Assembly (NCBI RefSeq): GCF_947242115.1
Contig: NC_074719.1
Coordinates: 39,244,512 to 39,308,511 of the forward strand
Length of the DNA stretch: 64,000 nt
Source: Biomphalaria glabrata
Lineage: Eukaryota; Mollusca; Gastropoda; Planorbidae
Direction: 5' to 3'
The position numbers and the translations under genes were made by a program. The notes under the pieces are model-generated. The model saw only the letters and a program-made list of their open reading frames with translations, ran no database searches and was not told the origin of the DNA. Of the stretch, positions 10,701 to 22,085 are shown one piece after another (the stretch's first letter is position 1; the number at the start of each line of letters is the position of its first letter).

Positions 10701-10963
10701 GCATCAGTGAAAGTATGTGGGAAAACATAGCCAAAGACCGGAGTGCATGGAGACAGACTGTGCGTGCTGGGACAACCCTTGCTGAGAACAAAAGAATTGA
10801 AGCGGCTTTAATCAAGAGGGAAAAAAAGAAAGCTGCCCTGTCTGCTAGCCCTAAATCAGAGGCATACACATGTACGAATTGTGGCAAAGTCTGCCGTTCT
10901 AGAATTGGCTTGATTAGCCACACCAGATTCTGCCCCGTCTCAAGATTAAGCCAAAACCAGTGA
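7787..10963 (+). CDS. LINE endonuclease/reverse transcriptase, intact
   Basis: One uninterrupted 1058-residue frame. Residues 1-255 form an APE-type endonuclease with the expected motifs: TWNVRTM near 5, QE at 46-47, AYAPT at 117, GDFNARVG at 153-160, a HWHQLDMIL segment near 218 and DTDH at 247-250. The reverse transcriptase spans about 470-850, with YRGISLL near 554, FIDLTKAFD at 621-629 and catalytic FADD at 742-745. A tail of about 200 residues ends in a Cys2-type zinc finger (CTNCGKVC ... H.RFC). Such proteins are often mis-annotated as craniofacial development protein 2-like. I place it among APE-type non-LTR retrotransposons near the RTE side but do not fix the clade. The intact frame and motifs mean it may have been active recently. 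Confidence 0.95.
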   Translation: MRLATWNVRTMCPGLTDDLRQIDDARKTAVINNELKRLHIDIAALQETRLAENGMLRETDYTFFWKGKAQDETRIHGVGFAVKNSLLPMIVPPVGGSERLLSISMMTASGKVTLISAYAPTLCSLQEDKDKFYEDLKEAIANIPQKEHMILLGDFNARVGSDHTTWPDCLGLFGIGKMNENGQRLLEFCTYHKLCITNTYFRTKPQHCVSWRHPRSGHWHQLDMILTRKKDIGNILLTRSYQSADCDTDHTLVSCRTRLLPTKIHTSQGKRKSRLNTTSTKNPDLCTEFENKLEEAFKNFSVTEVEKGWTFMRDTIYQTSSLVFGNKTKKSEDWFEASLPEMENATTNKRAAMLIYKKDPTPSNLKRLRAARNNAQRVARQCANKYWQELCEDIQSCADCGNIRGLYEGMRKAFGPHTSKCAPLKSKDGSIISDRALQMERWVEHYAELYQIENAISPNAVSNFPSLPVLTELDETPSVKELSIAIDMLAHGKTPGGDGIPAEVIQAGKHALIKPLHELLSLCWEQGMVPQKLKDSNIVTIYKNKGDRSDCNNYRGISLLSIVGKAFARVLLKRLQILADRVYPESQCGFRAGRSTTDMIFSLRQLQEKSREQKQPLFIAFIDLTKAFDLVSRSGLFAVLERIGCPNKLRKLVSAFHENMQGTVQFESSSSRPFSIKSGVKQGCVLAPTLFGIFFSVVLSSAFKSLEDGIYIHSRSDGRLFNLARLKAKTKRRRILIRELLFADDAALVSHSQGGLQKLVNALAAVCQEISLTISLSKTEILAQDVAEIPIIQIGNHTLSVVQEFTYLGSTIVSNLDLDIELTKRIGKATTALAKLSKRVWDNGKLTTATKILVYNACVVSTLLYGSESWSTYMYQEHRLNSFHLRCLRRIMGISWRDHVSNQEVLRLANMNSMYALPTQRRLRWLGHVTRMPDGRIPRDILYAELVEGVRPKGRPRLTYRDVCKRDMRASGISESMWENIAKDRSAWRQTVRAGTTLAENKRIEAALIKREKKKAALSASPKSEAYTCTNCGKVCRSRIGLISHTRFCPVSRLSQNQ

Positions 10964-11024
10964 CTCACTTGGGCGTATCCATTGCCTTTCGAGACAAAAG
11001 GAGCCATATATATATATATATATA
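10964..11024 (+). mobile_element. LINE 3' end with (TA)n tail
   Basis: A short 3' untranslated stretch follows the stop codon and ends in about eleven TA dinucleotides near 11002-11024, after which AT-rich host sequence resumes. Short tandem-repeat tails in place of poly(A) are usual for RTE-like elements. Confidence 0.7.
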
Positions 11025-11589
11025 TGCGTGACACTGCTTCATTTATAAACGATTGTGTGTTAATACCAGAATGTATTAAGGATTGAATTTTATTGATTGA
11101 TAATATACCATTTCATCAATCAACGCTGTAAATGCGATTGGTAATTTGATAATAAGCATTTTAAAAAATGTAATACCGTAAAATTAATAAAAAAAGGGTT
11201 TGATTTTTATTTTAAAAAAAGTATAACTCCAAAATGTTCCTACAGAAGCGGGTATTCAATATCTTTAGGACAAACAAGCAGGCTGTTAGATGAGCTTCAC
11301 CTATTTAACACACGGTTAAAAATGATGAACCTGCTGCTTTAATAATTAACAAACAAAAGAACGATATTTTTGAAAACAAAGAAATGGTAAATAGTCTCAT
11401 CTTTAAACGTTGTACCCTAAGCAGTGGTCGGTTGAAAGAATAGCAGCAGTGAACATACGTGTCTTCTCTTTGTATAATCTTAATTAGCTTGGCAGGATTG
11501 AACAGGCACAGTCCTTCGTCATCTAGTTATCCTTCAACACTCCCTCCCGCCCTGTGTATTGTATGCTTTACATCCGTCCATCTTAATTC

Positions 11590-11765
11590 ATTCAAAAAAC
11601 TAGCAAGAGACCGCTAAGAATGGCGTGTTTTTACTGAGGCCTTATGTTCCATGAGGAACTAGCAAGAGACCGCGGAGAGTGGGGTGTTTTTACTGAGGCC
11701 CTATGTTCCATGAGGAATGTGTTTTTACTGAGGTCTTATGTTCCATAAGGAGCTCACAAGAAAGA
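11590..11765. repeat. 59-bp tandem repeat, 2-3 copies
   Basis: ACTAGCAAGAGACCG recurs at 11599 and 11658, and GTGTTTTTACTGAGG recurs at 11625, 11684 and 11719, the third unit being partial. Confidence 0.85.
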
Positions 11766-11779
11766 CGATAAAAGATGAT

Positions 11780-12040
11780 GATCCGAATTCATTCGCCCAT
11801 CCTCCATTCATTTAACCATCAGACATTCCTTTATTGTACTCATCCCTGTATTTACTCTTTTACCATTCTATTTATCCATCCATCCATTGATCTATTCATT
11901 TCTCAATCTTTCCATTTATCCATCCATCTATTCTTTCATCCTACCATTCTTTCATTCATTCCTTAATTATTCCATCAATCCATGGTTCCATCTTTTTATT
12001 AATCAATCTTTCCTTTCTGTTCATCAATTCATCCATTTAT
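11780..12040. repeat. ATTC/CATC imperfect tetranucleotide region
   Basis: Dense runs of CATT, ATCC and TTCATC. The 63-codon frame inside it is an artefact of the repeat. Confidence 0.75.
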
Positions 12041-12244
12041 TGCTACTCTGTATGTAAAGCTTATTTAAAATTTAAAAGTTTTATCATTATTTATATTAAC
12101 ACGACTTATCTTTATGATAAAAGATGTTTTGTGCATATTCATACAAGCCCTACTTTTTAGCACATTATTATGTTTTTGATATAAACGTTAATATAATCTA
12201 TAAATTCTCCATTTTAGACCTTGATGATGCAAAGGTCAGCACTT

Positions 12245-12460
12245 TATGTGGCCTACGTTTAACGAGGATGTCATGTGGCTAGCACAACGACAAACCGCCT
12301 TTACCTTTCCACAACTACTGTAAGATACCAATTAGAGTTGTGTGGACTTAGATGCCCCCTAGATCCTGGCATTAAAAATCCAAGTCTTTACCAATATTCG
12401 ATCCCCAGACCCCGGTTCGGACGTCAAACGCTTTACCGCTCAGCCACGGCGCCTCCAATA
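12245..12460 (-). mobile_element. tRNA-derived SINE
   Basis: The minus strand starts GGAGGCGCCGTGGCTGAGCG with an A box (GTGGCTGAGCGGT) and a B box (GGATCGAATA), then a body ending in the CTTTACCTTTCC-type block on the plus strand. Related bodies or heads recur at 13310-13470, 23080-23190 and 37110-37275. Confidence 0.75.
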
Positions 12461-13309
12461 TATTACATAACACACTTTAATGGAACGAGGTCCACTTATA
12501 AATATTAATGTAAGAACAAGGTGTACTTACAAGGTGTACTTACTATTATCCGGCCAGCCATTCTGCAGTGACATTCGTCAAAAGCCGTATTTGGCAGGAT
12601 GGTAAAAATGGCTGAGTATTTGGCCGGAGACGAAGCTAATATCCGTGCACATCCACATTTTAGACTAATCCTAAAACGTACTGTGAAATTAAATTTCATT
12701 TAAAAGCCGCCGTCATTTCTAATACAACTAGGGCGTGATTATCTTCTTGTTTTGAAGAAAAGTCTGTAATATATAAGATAATATGAGAAAAAAACAACTA
12801 TGGTTCTCCTCGTTGAACCTGGATATAATAAACTGGGAATTAGTTCTTGTTCTAACCTTTCCATGGCTGGTCCAAGCAGATTAAGTTTAAGATTATTAAA
12901 CAGTGTCGCAGAAACAAACATGAGGTATCGCTGTATGGTCCAGACTGCTCCTGGATCACCAGTTGGTGATATTACCTTAGTAGTACACTCCGTAAGCTGT
13001 TGGTATTTAGCCGCAAGGAAGCTGAAGAGTATATTTGGAGTACTCTTTCTCCAAAGTGGAAACTGACCAAGGGACTCGTGCTTTAACCCAAAAGCTTTGG
13101 ATAGGAGTAGCTCATGGACTTATGGACGTTATTAGATAGATTTGGTGCAACAGGAATATATAGTCAGTTAGGCCATAATGGTACAGAACAACAAGGAAGG
13201 GCGGGTCAAAAATAAAAATATCAAAAATAAAAGATACACCTTAAGGACCTTGTGAAGTGTGAGGGAAGATAATGTAAGGCTCTTATAATTCTGTGAGAAT
13301 CAGTTAACA
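12461..13309. other. Unassigned sequence
   Basis: Frames of up to 88 codons occur (for example 12800-13066) but show no domain, splice-site support or compositional bias. Nothing else recognised. Confidence 0.4.
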
Positions 13310-13470
13310 AGTAATTCGTGTGGCCTGCACAACAACTAGTCACTTTCACTCCCCCAAAGTATGTCAGGTGCCCTATTAAAGTTGAATGGACTCAGTGAAG
13401 TCCTAAATGTTCAAAATCCCGATGGCACTGTCTTTTTCTGAATTTGAACCCCAAAATCCACGATTTGATA
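13310..13470 (-). mobile_element. Decayed SINE body
   Basis: Shares the ATGTCAGGTGCC..TTAAAGTTGAATGGACTC block with the SINE at 12245-12460. The tRNA head is not clear. Confidence 0.5.
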
Positions 13471-14830
13471 AATTGGTGTTTTATCACACGCCTCTTATAG
13501 AGTAATAAATTTCAAGAGTTTTAAAAGTAGGCTGATATTGTATTTGATATGAAAAAATCTCATTTTAAACCATGGAGGCGTTAACGCACGTAGCAAACAA
13601 TTGGTTGGTCGTGGTCTTGTGCTTGTTGGACATTTTGAGGTGAAAAACAAAACAAAACAAAAACAAGCTTAAAATGCTTGCTTGTAATCTTAAAAGCTAA
13701 TTACAACAAAAGATTTTCAATTAAATCGCAGTTTAATTAACTCTATTTTGAAATGCAGTGTTAGCCACAAATAGCCTTTGTTAGCAGCATTGTGCTTGGT
13801 TCTCGTTCTTTTCAGCACATCTTTGCTATGCATTCGTAATGTATCTCTAGCCAACTAAAAGTTAAGCTTTCGGGTTTATCATGCTTTTTCCCGTGCTAAT
13901 CATATTTAACTGTCAAAGTAAACTGACTAGAATTATAAATACGAAAAGAATAGCACCTTTCAATAACAGAACAAGAATGTTTTGTTAGCTACAATTTTTT
14001 ATTGTATCTCAATGTAAAAGTACTCAGCTGCAGTCGGCATTAAAGGTTGATCGGATGTAGATCTAGTTCAAGTTACTATTCTATAACAGAGCAGCCTTTT
14101 TCAGACCTTGCAAACTATATGGCAGATTTGTATAAATATGCTAGGACTAATTGTACAAATGAACCTTCTTCCTTAGTGCTATTAGAGCATGAAATGAAAG
14201 CCAGAAAAAAAGTGACTTGGCAGAATTTAAGTAATTGTTTAACATGCATGACTAGATGCATGACGCGTAGGACGTAATCATCTTCATTATTTATGGAGTA
14301 TATTTAATAGCATAACATAAATGAGTTAAAGGCCTCCCTAACCCTAACCCTGTTTGTAAACCAGGCGCCTTACAACTTATCCACATCCACCGCAAAATCT
14401 ATACCCACAATAATTTTGTTTTTAAAAAGGTAGACATTTGTTACAGAGATTCTTGCGCAATTAAAAAAAATTATATCAAGTAAAGTCGTAGAAAAAAAAC
14501 AAATATTTGTAAAAAAAAAAGTAACATAAAAAATATGTTTTGTTGGAGATCAAGTCTTTTGTTAACTCTCATCAGTCGTTAAACGACTAAGGTTTTTCTA
14601 ATAGATCAAAAAAGATGAAAGGCTCGATAGCAGTATTGGTTGTCCGAGCTCGCTAACATAGACCAATCAGTTATCTCATCTACATGCAACGGATGTCTGT
14701 AAAAGAATTACACATATCAGATACTCTCCATTTTATATCAGTGTTTCCTCAATTTCTGATCAATATATAAAAAATAATCAAAACGTATGGTAACTATTAG
14801 TAGGAATATGTTACAAAGATAGATTTTTAA
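13471..14830. other. Mostly unassigned AT-rich stretch
   Basis: No supported gene. A short inverted copy of dispersed family X lies at 14225-14300 (GCATGACGCGTAGGACGTAA). The rest shows nothing recognisable. Confidence 0.4.
14225..14300 (-). repeat. Dispersed repeat family X, short inverted fragment
   Basis: Reverse complement of the GATTACGTCCTACGCGTCATG block found at 39990-40030 and 60190-60230, and present again inverted at 41945-42060. Confidence 0.7.
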
Positions 14831-15300
14831 CAAGATTACAAATTGAGTTTGTGTAATTATGTATATATGTATACTAAATATATTTTTCTCCTTAAAAAAA
14901 GGTAAACATTTTTTGTTTAATTTAATAACTAGTATGACATAACTTACTTGGCTTAGGAATACAATAACAACAAATCTAAAACCCTTTGCATAAATGTATT
15001 AGAATAATAACACATGGTCATCTCCCATACTTAATTTTTTTTTTACTCGTAATAATGAATAGTTTTAACAATGGTGCATTTTTATGAAAAAACTACTCGC
15101 ATAATTGATTTTAAAAGTTAGATTTTTCACTTTCAGAAAAGAAAAAAGTAACCGTTGCATCTGAATTTTCAATGGTCTTAAATATAATGATGTCAGATGT
15201 TCTATATCTTTTCTAGTTTACGAAATCTAAACGGGACGGACGGACAGACAGACCACACGAAACTAATAGCGTCTTTTCCCCTTTCAGGGGCAGCTAAAAA
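14830..15300. repeat. Dispersed repeat family Z
   Basis: Carries the family blocks in order (ACAAATCTAAAACCCTTTGC, a TTCACTTTCAGAAAAG block, AACCGTTGCATCTGAA, the GGAC/GACA core, CTAATAGCGTC, terminal GGCAGCTAAAAAT). The earliest 200 or so bases of the full family are missing or too diverged to see. Confidence 0.8.
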
Positions 15301-15349
15301 TCAAGCCAAGCACTATTTCCGGTATTGAAAGCCAATAAATTACATATTT

Positions 15350-15850
15350 TGAGGTATCACTACAGTTCATTATTCTGCTATTAAAAAGTTTTAGTTCAAA
15401 AACCTAATGTGCTATTCTTACTGACTTAGACCTTCCGGTGCCGTTCGGCACATTGGGCGACAAGTTGTTTCCACACAAATCTGTCACTAGCACTGTCTGA
15501 AGCCTCTTCCCACCTGCTCCGAGGACCTCCATGAAAGTGTGATGCCAAGTTGTACTAGGATGTCCCTATTTGCGATTTCCTCGCAATAGCCTCCATGTCA
15601 TCGCAGCTCTGATTATGCGTTATTCATTTTGTCGTAGAACAAGTCCTGCAAACCTTATGTAACGCTCTGTCACAACCTTACTAAGGAGTCGACTCCCAGT
15701 TCGGCATAGGCTTTCCTTGATTGAGACCCGATCGCTATAACTGACTCCTAAAATCCGTCTTATTCAAATTTGTTGAGCCACATTTAGTATTTTTCAATTT
15801 CGGCAGATGAATATTCACTGTATATTAGAAATGTGTAACATCTCATAGAA
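15350..15850 (-). pseudogene. RTE-like LINE 3' fragment
   Basis: Homologous on the minus strand to the last few hundred bases of the LINE at 61450-63310, sharing the blocks CGTTCGGCAC, TTGGGCGACAAG and AGATCTGTCA-like text. No intact frame. Its neighbour at 15850-16690 and a copy of the whole pair at 33885-35450 show that it spread or was duplicated as a compound unit. Confidence 0.75.
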
Positions 15851-16690
15851 TTTGGTGACTCTAGTTTGATTTAGAATAATATTGAAGAGAGATGTTTTCA
15901 GCCTCAAAACTCTTTGTAGGGTTATTTAAACTGAAAACAATCTGGATGGTTTTAAACTTAAAAAAAAAAAACATCAGAAGAGGGGGCTTAAACTCAAAAC
16001 CCTAATTAGATAGGCTACGCTCATAGAATTTTTAGTGTGTAATTTGCATTTTTTAAATTTTTTTTTTATTTTGAAAATGTGGTCTTTAGCTTTGAATCGC
16101 TCTGGAAGGGGTTTAAAACTATAAACCACCTAGAGTGGTTTTAAATTTAAAGCCCTCTGGAGGAGGGCGTTTAAACTCAAAACCCCTCTTGGCTACGCTC
16201 ATAGAATTTTGAGTGTGTAATTTTTTTTTCATATTGAAGAGGTGGTTTATAGCTTTAAACACCACTGGAGTGGGGTTTGAAACACAAAACTCCTATTGGC
16301 TATGCTCATAGAATCTGGTGACAAATGTATGCTTTAGTCTTATAGTGAAGATGGGGTTTTATCGTAAAAAACGTTTCGGAACGGGTTTTTAATTCAAAAT
16401 CTTCTTTTGCTATGCTCTTATTTTGATTTTTTTAAATAGAAGATGGGGATTTAACTCGTAGGTGGTTTTAAACTCTAAACCTCCTGGTGGGGGGTAATAA
16501 ACTCTAAACCACTGGTAGGAAGTTTTAAACTGAAAACCCCCTCGGCTGTGCTTGGGCTAGTGATGGTTTAGAATTTAAATCTCACCTAAAATAAACATCA
16601 TCAAAGCAAAAAATAAGTCTCTAAATTCCGTCCGATTTCATTTCAGGGGGGGGGGGTGTTGAACTCAACTCCCTCCGGCTACGCATATGT
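15850..16690. repeat. Degenerate TTTAAACTC/CCCCTTGGC repeat block
   Basis: Irregular units of roughly 90-130 bases built from TTTAAACTCAAAACCCC, TTGGCTACGCTCATAGAATT and GTGTGTAATTTTTTT phrases, ending in a G-run near 16650. The same composition lies at 34340-35450, again directly after the LINE fragment. Confidence 0.75.
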
Positions 16691-16699
16691 ATGTGTGGT

Positions 16700-17017
16700 G
16701 TCCCAGCTGTCCACAGACCAAAAGATTAAAGGTGAAGTTAGATGTGAACCTGGCCTAACTAATGTGTTATAATGAATATATAATTGCTCTTATTTTTTTG
16801 TAAAGGGACAATCTCTTATTCATCATCATTTCAGTAAAAAAAAATTCTTTAGTTCAGTGCTTTTTGTCTATATTGCTGCTCCCCCAGCTCAGGCGATAAT
16901 ATGAAAACCTGCTTATTATATATCACAATATATATATATTATGTCCAACTTATATGCATATTAAAAAGATTTTTTTCTCTTAAAAAAAAAGGTGAACATG
17001 TTTTTGTGTAAATGTAG
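16700..17017. repeat. Dispersed repeat family Z, left half split by the LTR element
   Basis: Matches 45690-46000 (GTGAACCTGGCCTAACTAATG and what follows). It stops at TGTAG (17013-17017), the left target duplication of the LTR element, and resumes at 21673. Confidence 0.85.
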
Positions 17018-17018
17018 T

Positions 17019-17207
17019 TGTTACGTTTTGTTGTATGAAGAAACTCTATTGACAATACATCAACACAAAACGTCAACGTCATAGATTAAAATTGATTTAA
17101 TCTTCAGGAACACTATAAACACTATTTAGTTTCTATTTCTCTATTTTGGTTCTCTCCCTTTCAACACGCATTCACACAATTTCACATTTACACTAAGATG
17201 CGCACGA
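17019..17207 (-). repeat. Downstream LTR of the 17-21.7 kb element
   Basis: Direct repeat of 21477-21670, beginning TGTTACGTTTTGTTGTATGA on the plus strand. Confidence 0.85.
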
Positions 17208-18173
17208 AGCCCCCCTCCCCCCACTGCTGTTCAACAAGTTCGATGTACATCGAACGTCAAAAATATAAATCACTCAATATATTATCCGACTACTGCAACT
17301 TTAAAAAAACAAATTATAAATTCTCTGTAACAAAGAGAACCATAATGTAATGAACAAAATCCTACACAATGTCATGTTAATACTAATACAGTTCTGACGT
17401 TAAATAACAATTATATTCATCACAATAATAACTGTTATTATGAGCAATTGAAACAACTTCTGTTAGCAGATATCGATAAGTAATTATATTTTCATCAATG
17501 ATTTGCTAAATAGAAATGTATCACATTTCATTAATACCACTCCCCACTCATAATTTCATGCCTGTACAAAACACCCTCATTCCAGCCGCAATCAAACAGT
17601 TCACAAACAAAGTCCATTTTGCTCCATGCATATTGTACCCCCAACAACATGACCCAGAATATAACTAACTCACTACACTCTTAATACCCTAGATTTAAAC
17701 CCAATGCCTATTTACTTCTTAGTACCATGAGGCCTATAGAAGGCGTTGACGTTTCATGTATTTCTGCCACACCATTTCGAGACTTTTCTTACCTATGTCA
17801 TTTTAATAGAATAATTTTAATCAAACAAAATCAAATTAAAATAAAATACATTGTGCCTAATCTACATATCTATTTACCACATTTTATCCATTTTCACATT
17901 TCATATCTAGCCTTTACAAATTTTCTATAATGTAGTAGCCTTAACATATGTACATTCATACCTGACTCACTCAGAATTTACTTTTTTTCGTATGTAAATT
18001 ATGAATAAGTCAGGTCTGAATGTACATATTTTTTTATAGTTACTATGTTCAGTTTGCTGTAATGCACAAATTGTAAGTCAAATTTCCTCACATACAATAA
18101 AGATTATTATTATTATTATTATTATATGTATATGTAATTTATTTTTGTAACAATCAGGGTTCAAATTATATAT

Positions 18174-19069
18174 TGTTACGTATTTCTGAATCTTCTGGCT
18201 AAATGTATTAGTAGGCACACAAATAAAAACACTGCAAAGAACTTGACGACTAAACTTTCAGTTTCATATAACTTTAATGACTATTAACTCTAACAATTCG
18301 TTACTGTAACATGTAGCGTAGAAGACTGTACAATATCTGTCAGTTTACAGTTAGCTATACTTCGTTGCAATTCATCTCTTCACTTCGTTGCTATTCATCT
18401 CTTCTCAACTTTCCTCGAGCCGTATTCCACAGAACAGACCAACGACACACTTCCCAGTGTCGCTCCAGGTCTTCCAAAGCTGAACCAAGTCGTACTCAAG
18501 TCTACCGAATCAGAGTCGCACACGTCTTACATCGACTGTATCGACTGTAACGGCTCAAGTCCACTGTAGTTCGCTGTATAGACTTTAACGACATTAGTCC
18601 ACTCCAGTTAACTCTACCCTAGTTAACTTGCATCGAGTCGTACACATTTCTCTTCCACTAGAGCCGCACACGTCTTACATCGTCTGTATCGACTGTAACG
18701 GCTCACTCACGACTCCATACGACTGACTTTCACATTAACTCTCTGGCTTATATAGAGTCCCTAATCGCTTGTCCAAAGTTGCACAAACACGGCTAGTATC
18801 CTCTGGAATAACACGTGAGGAAACGTCACATCCTGTCTTTGTTTATACATGTAGATTCCAGAAAACATTGGCTGCAGTGTCATCTTGCCGGGGTCACAAG
18901 TTGTGACCTCTATCTGTCACTGGACATTGCTAGTACCTTCTGGAATAACACGTAAGGACACGTCACATCCTGTCTCTGTTTATACATGTACATTCCAGGG
19001 AACACCCGCTGCTGTGTTATCTCGTCGGGGTCATACGTTGACCTCTACCTATCACTGTCATTTGTAACA
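18174..19069. mobile_element. Solo LTR nested inside the older element
   Basis: An 896-base block with inverted ends TGTTAC...GTAACA flanked on both sides by ATAT, a likely 4-bp target duplication. Inside it, one segment is tandemly duplicated with a 137-base period (GCTAGTA at 18792 and 18929), and a TCTTACATCG..CTGTATCGACTG phrase occurs twice near 18525 and 18675. No internal element sequence accompanies it, so it is read as a solo LTR. Strand is not decided. Confidence 0.65.
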
Positions 19070-21476
19070 ATATATACTTGGCTCTTGTTCTTGTTGTGTT
19101 TCTTAACTTTGTTCCTGTGGCTCACTAGGGGTTTCTTGAATATTAAATAATACTTGCACTTGCTTGATACTTTCTTGGTTACTCAATTATAATTCATCAA
19201 TACTTGCTTAACTCAAATACGAACACTTAATATACATCAACTCTAACTCCTTATATTCATGAATATCGATAATACTTTAATACTTAATAAAGCACACCAT
19301 TATATCACTCTTATGAAATAATAATGCACAAAACACCAGTCCATCAACTTATAAATATAAAAATGCATAAATACCAGTCCAGGAAGTAAACGTCCAACCT
19401 TTCCGGACCGGGAGCAACACCTTACTGACTACTAACACACTCTCTCGCACATTCAACGAAGACTTAATCATTCAGTTCACAACAAGTGCAACACTTCGCA
19501 TTCATAACAAGGGGATATAACAATCATACCAAAATATCAAAGTAACATTCATTCTCGCCATACCTCCAGCTGACTGTAACAATGCTATCCAATTCATTAC
19601 AAATATATTTTCTCCGTGTAGATTAGAACAATAACCACCTTTTCTCATCTTATCTATTTAATTCTAACATTATTGACATGCCATCCTTTCCGATTTTCAC
19701 CTTTGCCATGATGTCCCATTGTGATCCCACTACAGCATGGTCTAGCTGTACTGTTTTCTACCCTGCTAATATCCCTCTCTTTTCTCGTATACGCTTCTCC
19801 ACTATTGTACCTTAATTCCTTAACTCTGATTAACTGTTGACACTGCCTCATAATATGCCCCCTTCTCCCACAATTAAAGCATAAGATGTATGGATTTGTA
19901 CGTCTGTATGTGGGTTTATATCGCTTTCCCTGTACCATTTATTGCCTTACTTTACTTTGATTTTGACCCATTCCAATTGCATTGCTTTCTACCTTATCTA
20001 TTAAATCTTTCTTCTCATGATATCCGCTATTCGTGTCATCTGATGTATGAGAGCTTATGTCTTCTTCCACATCCCCATTTCTACATCAAGTAGACTTTAT
20101 CCCATAATATTTCTTCCAGTTCTCTATCTTCATCTCTGAACATATTTTCACCCCATGAAAGTTCCCGATAATTAAATTTATCTCACCCTGATCTACAACA
20201 CAAACTTCCACTGCCCCGTATAATACAGTGTATCAATGTTAACTCTAGTAATCGGTAATTAAACAATCTTCCCATTAAACATAACACACTTCCTATATTC
20301 TCCTGTATAATTATGGTCTTCCACTAATTTCTTATTCACTCAAATAATAGTGTTCCCTGTATCCCTAATGGTCTTGGCTGTTTTAATCACAACGAATGTC
20401 TGAAAAACCTCCAATGTTCCAGTATCAGATGACAATGATAAGTCTTGCTCTATTCCACCTTTCTCCCAGTCCTTTCTTTCCTGTCTTTTTCCTTGATATC
20501 TTCCGTTGCGGTTATCATATTGTCTTCATATGAACCACGTCTATACTGTCTATCCTGTGTCTCCCTTGTTCGGTGAGAGTTATTCTGTGTCTAACATGTT
20601 CTGTTAAAGGCAACTATTTCTTCTATACCCCTGCCTCTAGATAATTTCTTCTCGGGATGTGCCACTGTGTAAGTCCTTATCAGTCTTACTATGTCTTCTA
20701 TAAATTTCGGTTTCCTCTCCAACAGAAATATTTTTAATTCCTCCTGACACTCGTAAATTACTTTGTCCAGCATGAGAAATGTCTTAAGACTGTCAAAGGT
20801 TTTTTCTACCTCAGCGGTTTCTATCCAGTTATTGAAATGGCTGCTCATTTTGTCCTAGAATGTCTGCGGGTCATCCTCTAGTTCTATCTCACAGTTAACA
20901 AACTGTTGGCGATAGAAAGTCTCTATTTTCCCGAAAGTTCGAAGTAGTTGTTCTTTCACAACACTGTAGTTACCCTGCTTCATACATATTTTTGAAGGAA
21001 CCTATGCTGTAAATGATGTAGACAATAAGAATGTCCATTTGTCTTCTGGGTATTCCAGTTCTCTCATTTCTATTTCGAATTTCTTCAAAAAAATGTCTAT
21101 GTCAATTTTAGCTTCTTCGATAATCGCACCTTTATACTTTGCTAGTTTATTCCCTGTAGTTTTACCCTTTTCTTTTATCGCTCTCTTTTTCTTGGTCTGT
21201 TCTTAACGATTTCTCCGTCGTCTCTTTTTCAAACGGTAATCTCTCTCTTTCAATAGCAACTATCTGATGTTTCTTTTCCCTTTCAATTGCGATCCTTCCA
21301 GATCCTACAACCTCCCCTCTTCCTTCAACGCTCAGCCTTGTCCGCCATTGTTTTTTTATCAATAGTCGAATAATATCCTGTCGCTAGATCTACCCTTTAA
21401 TATCTTTACTGTCTGTTGACAGGAGATCAACTATTTATATTTAAACGTGGGTTTTACCTTTACGTTGGGCGCCACT

Positions 21477-21670
21477 TGTTACGTTTTGTTATATGAAGAA
21501 ACTCTTTTAACAATACATTAACACAAAACGTCAACGTCCTAGTTTATAATTGATTTAATCTTCAGGAACACTATAGACACTATTTAGTTTTTTATTCTTA
21601 CATTTTGGTTCTCTGGCTTTCAACACGCATTCGCACCATTCCACATTTACACTAAGATGCGAACGTAACC
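21477..21670 (-). repeat. Upstream LTR of the 17-21.7 kb element
   Basis: Matches 17019-17207. The primer-binding site complement sits immediately inside it at 21462-21474. Confidence 0.85.
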
Positions 21671-21672
21671 GT

Positions 21673-22085
21673 TGTAGTTAGTATAACAGAACTTGTTTAA
21701 TTTAGCAATACAAATGTAAAAAAATAATATTTTTGACAAAAAATCTAAAACCGTTTGCATAAATGTGTTTAAAATATTTTAATGAAGTATCTCTCCTTCT
21801 TAGGAGTTTCCTGCGTTTGTTACTATAATAGTGAATAGTTTTAAACGTGGTGTACTTTTATGAAAAAAAAAAACACTGCTTGCATAAATGATTTTAAAAA
21901 TTAGATTTTTCGCTTTCAGAAAATAAAAAAAGTAGCCGTTGCATCAGAACTTTGAATGGTCTAAAATATTATGATGTCGGATTTTCACTTTTCTAGTTTA
22001 CGAGATCTAAACGGACGGACGGACAGACGGACATTCCACATAAAACTAATAGCGTCTTTTTCCCTTACGGGGGCTGCTAAAAATA
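21673..22085. repeat. Dispersed repeat family Z, right half
   Basis: Resumes after the right target duplication TGTAG (21673-21677) and runs through the GGAC core to the terminal GGGGGCTGCTAAAAAT. Together with 16700-17017 it is one interrupted copy. Confidence 0.85.

Larger units (their letters stand above)
17018..21672 (-). mobile_element. Old LTR retrotransposon, minus strand, broken
   Basis: Two direct LTR copies of about 190-195 bases lie at 17019-17207 and 21477-21670, flanked by the 5-bp duplication TGTAG. Next to the upper LTR, 21462-21474 holds a tRNA-Lys-type primer-binding site (TGGCGCCCAACGT on the minus strand). Gag-like sequence (a coiled, charged segment near 21160-21360 and a helical segment near 20590-20850) and a CCHC zinc knuckle (CFNCGRRGHIMRQC, near 19835-19880) are readable on the minus strand. 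A protease-like DTG segment is possible near 20340. I see no reverse transcriptase or integrase. It is a fossil with many breaks. LTR divergence of several per cent marks it as old. Family probably Ty3/gypsy-like, not certain. Confidence 0.85.

Noticed and set aside
12800-13066. 88-codon plus-strand frame
   Set aside because: No domain, no splice support and no similarity to anything else in the window.
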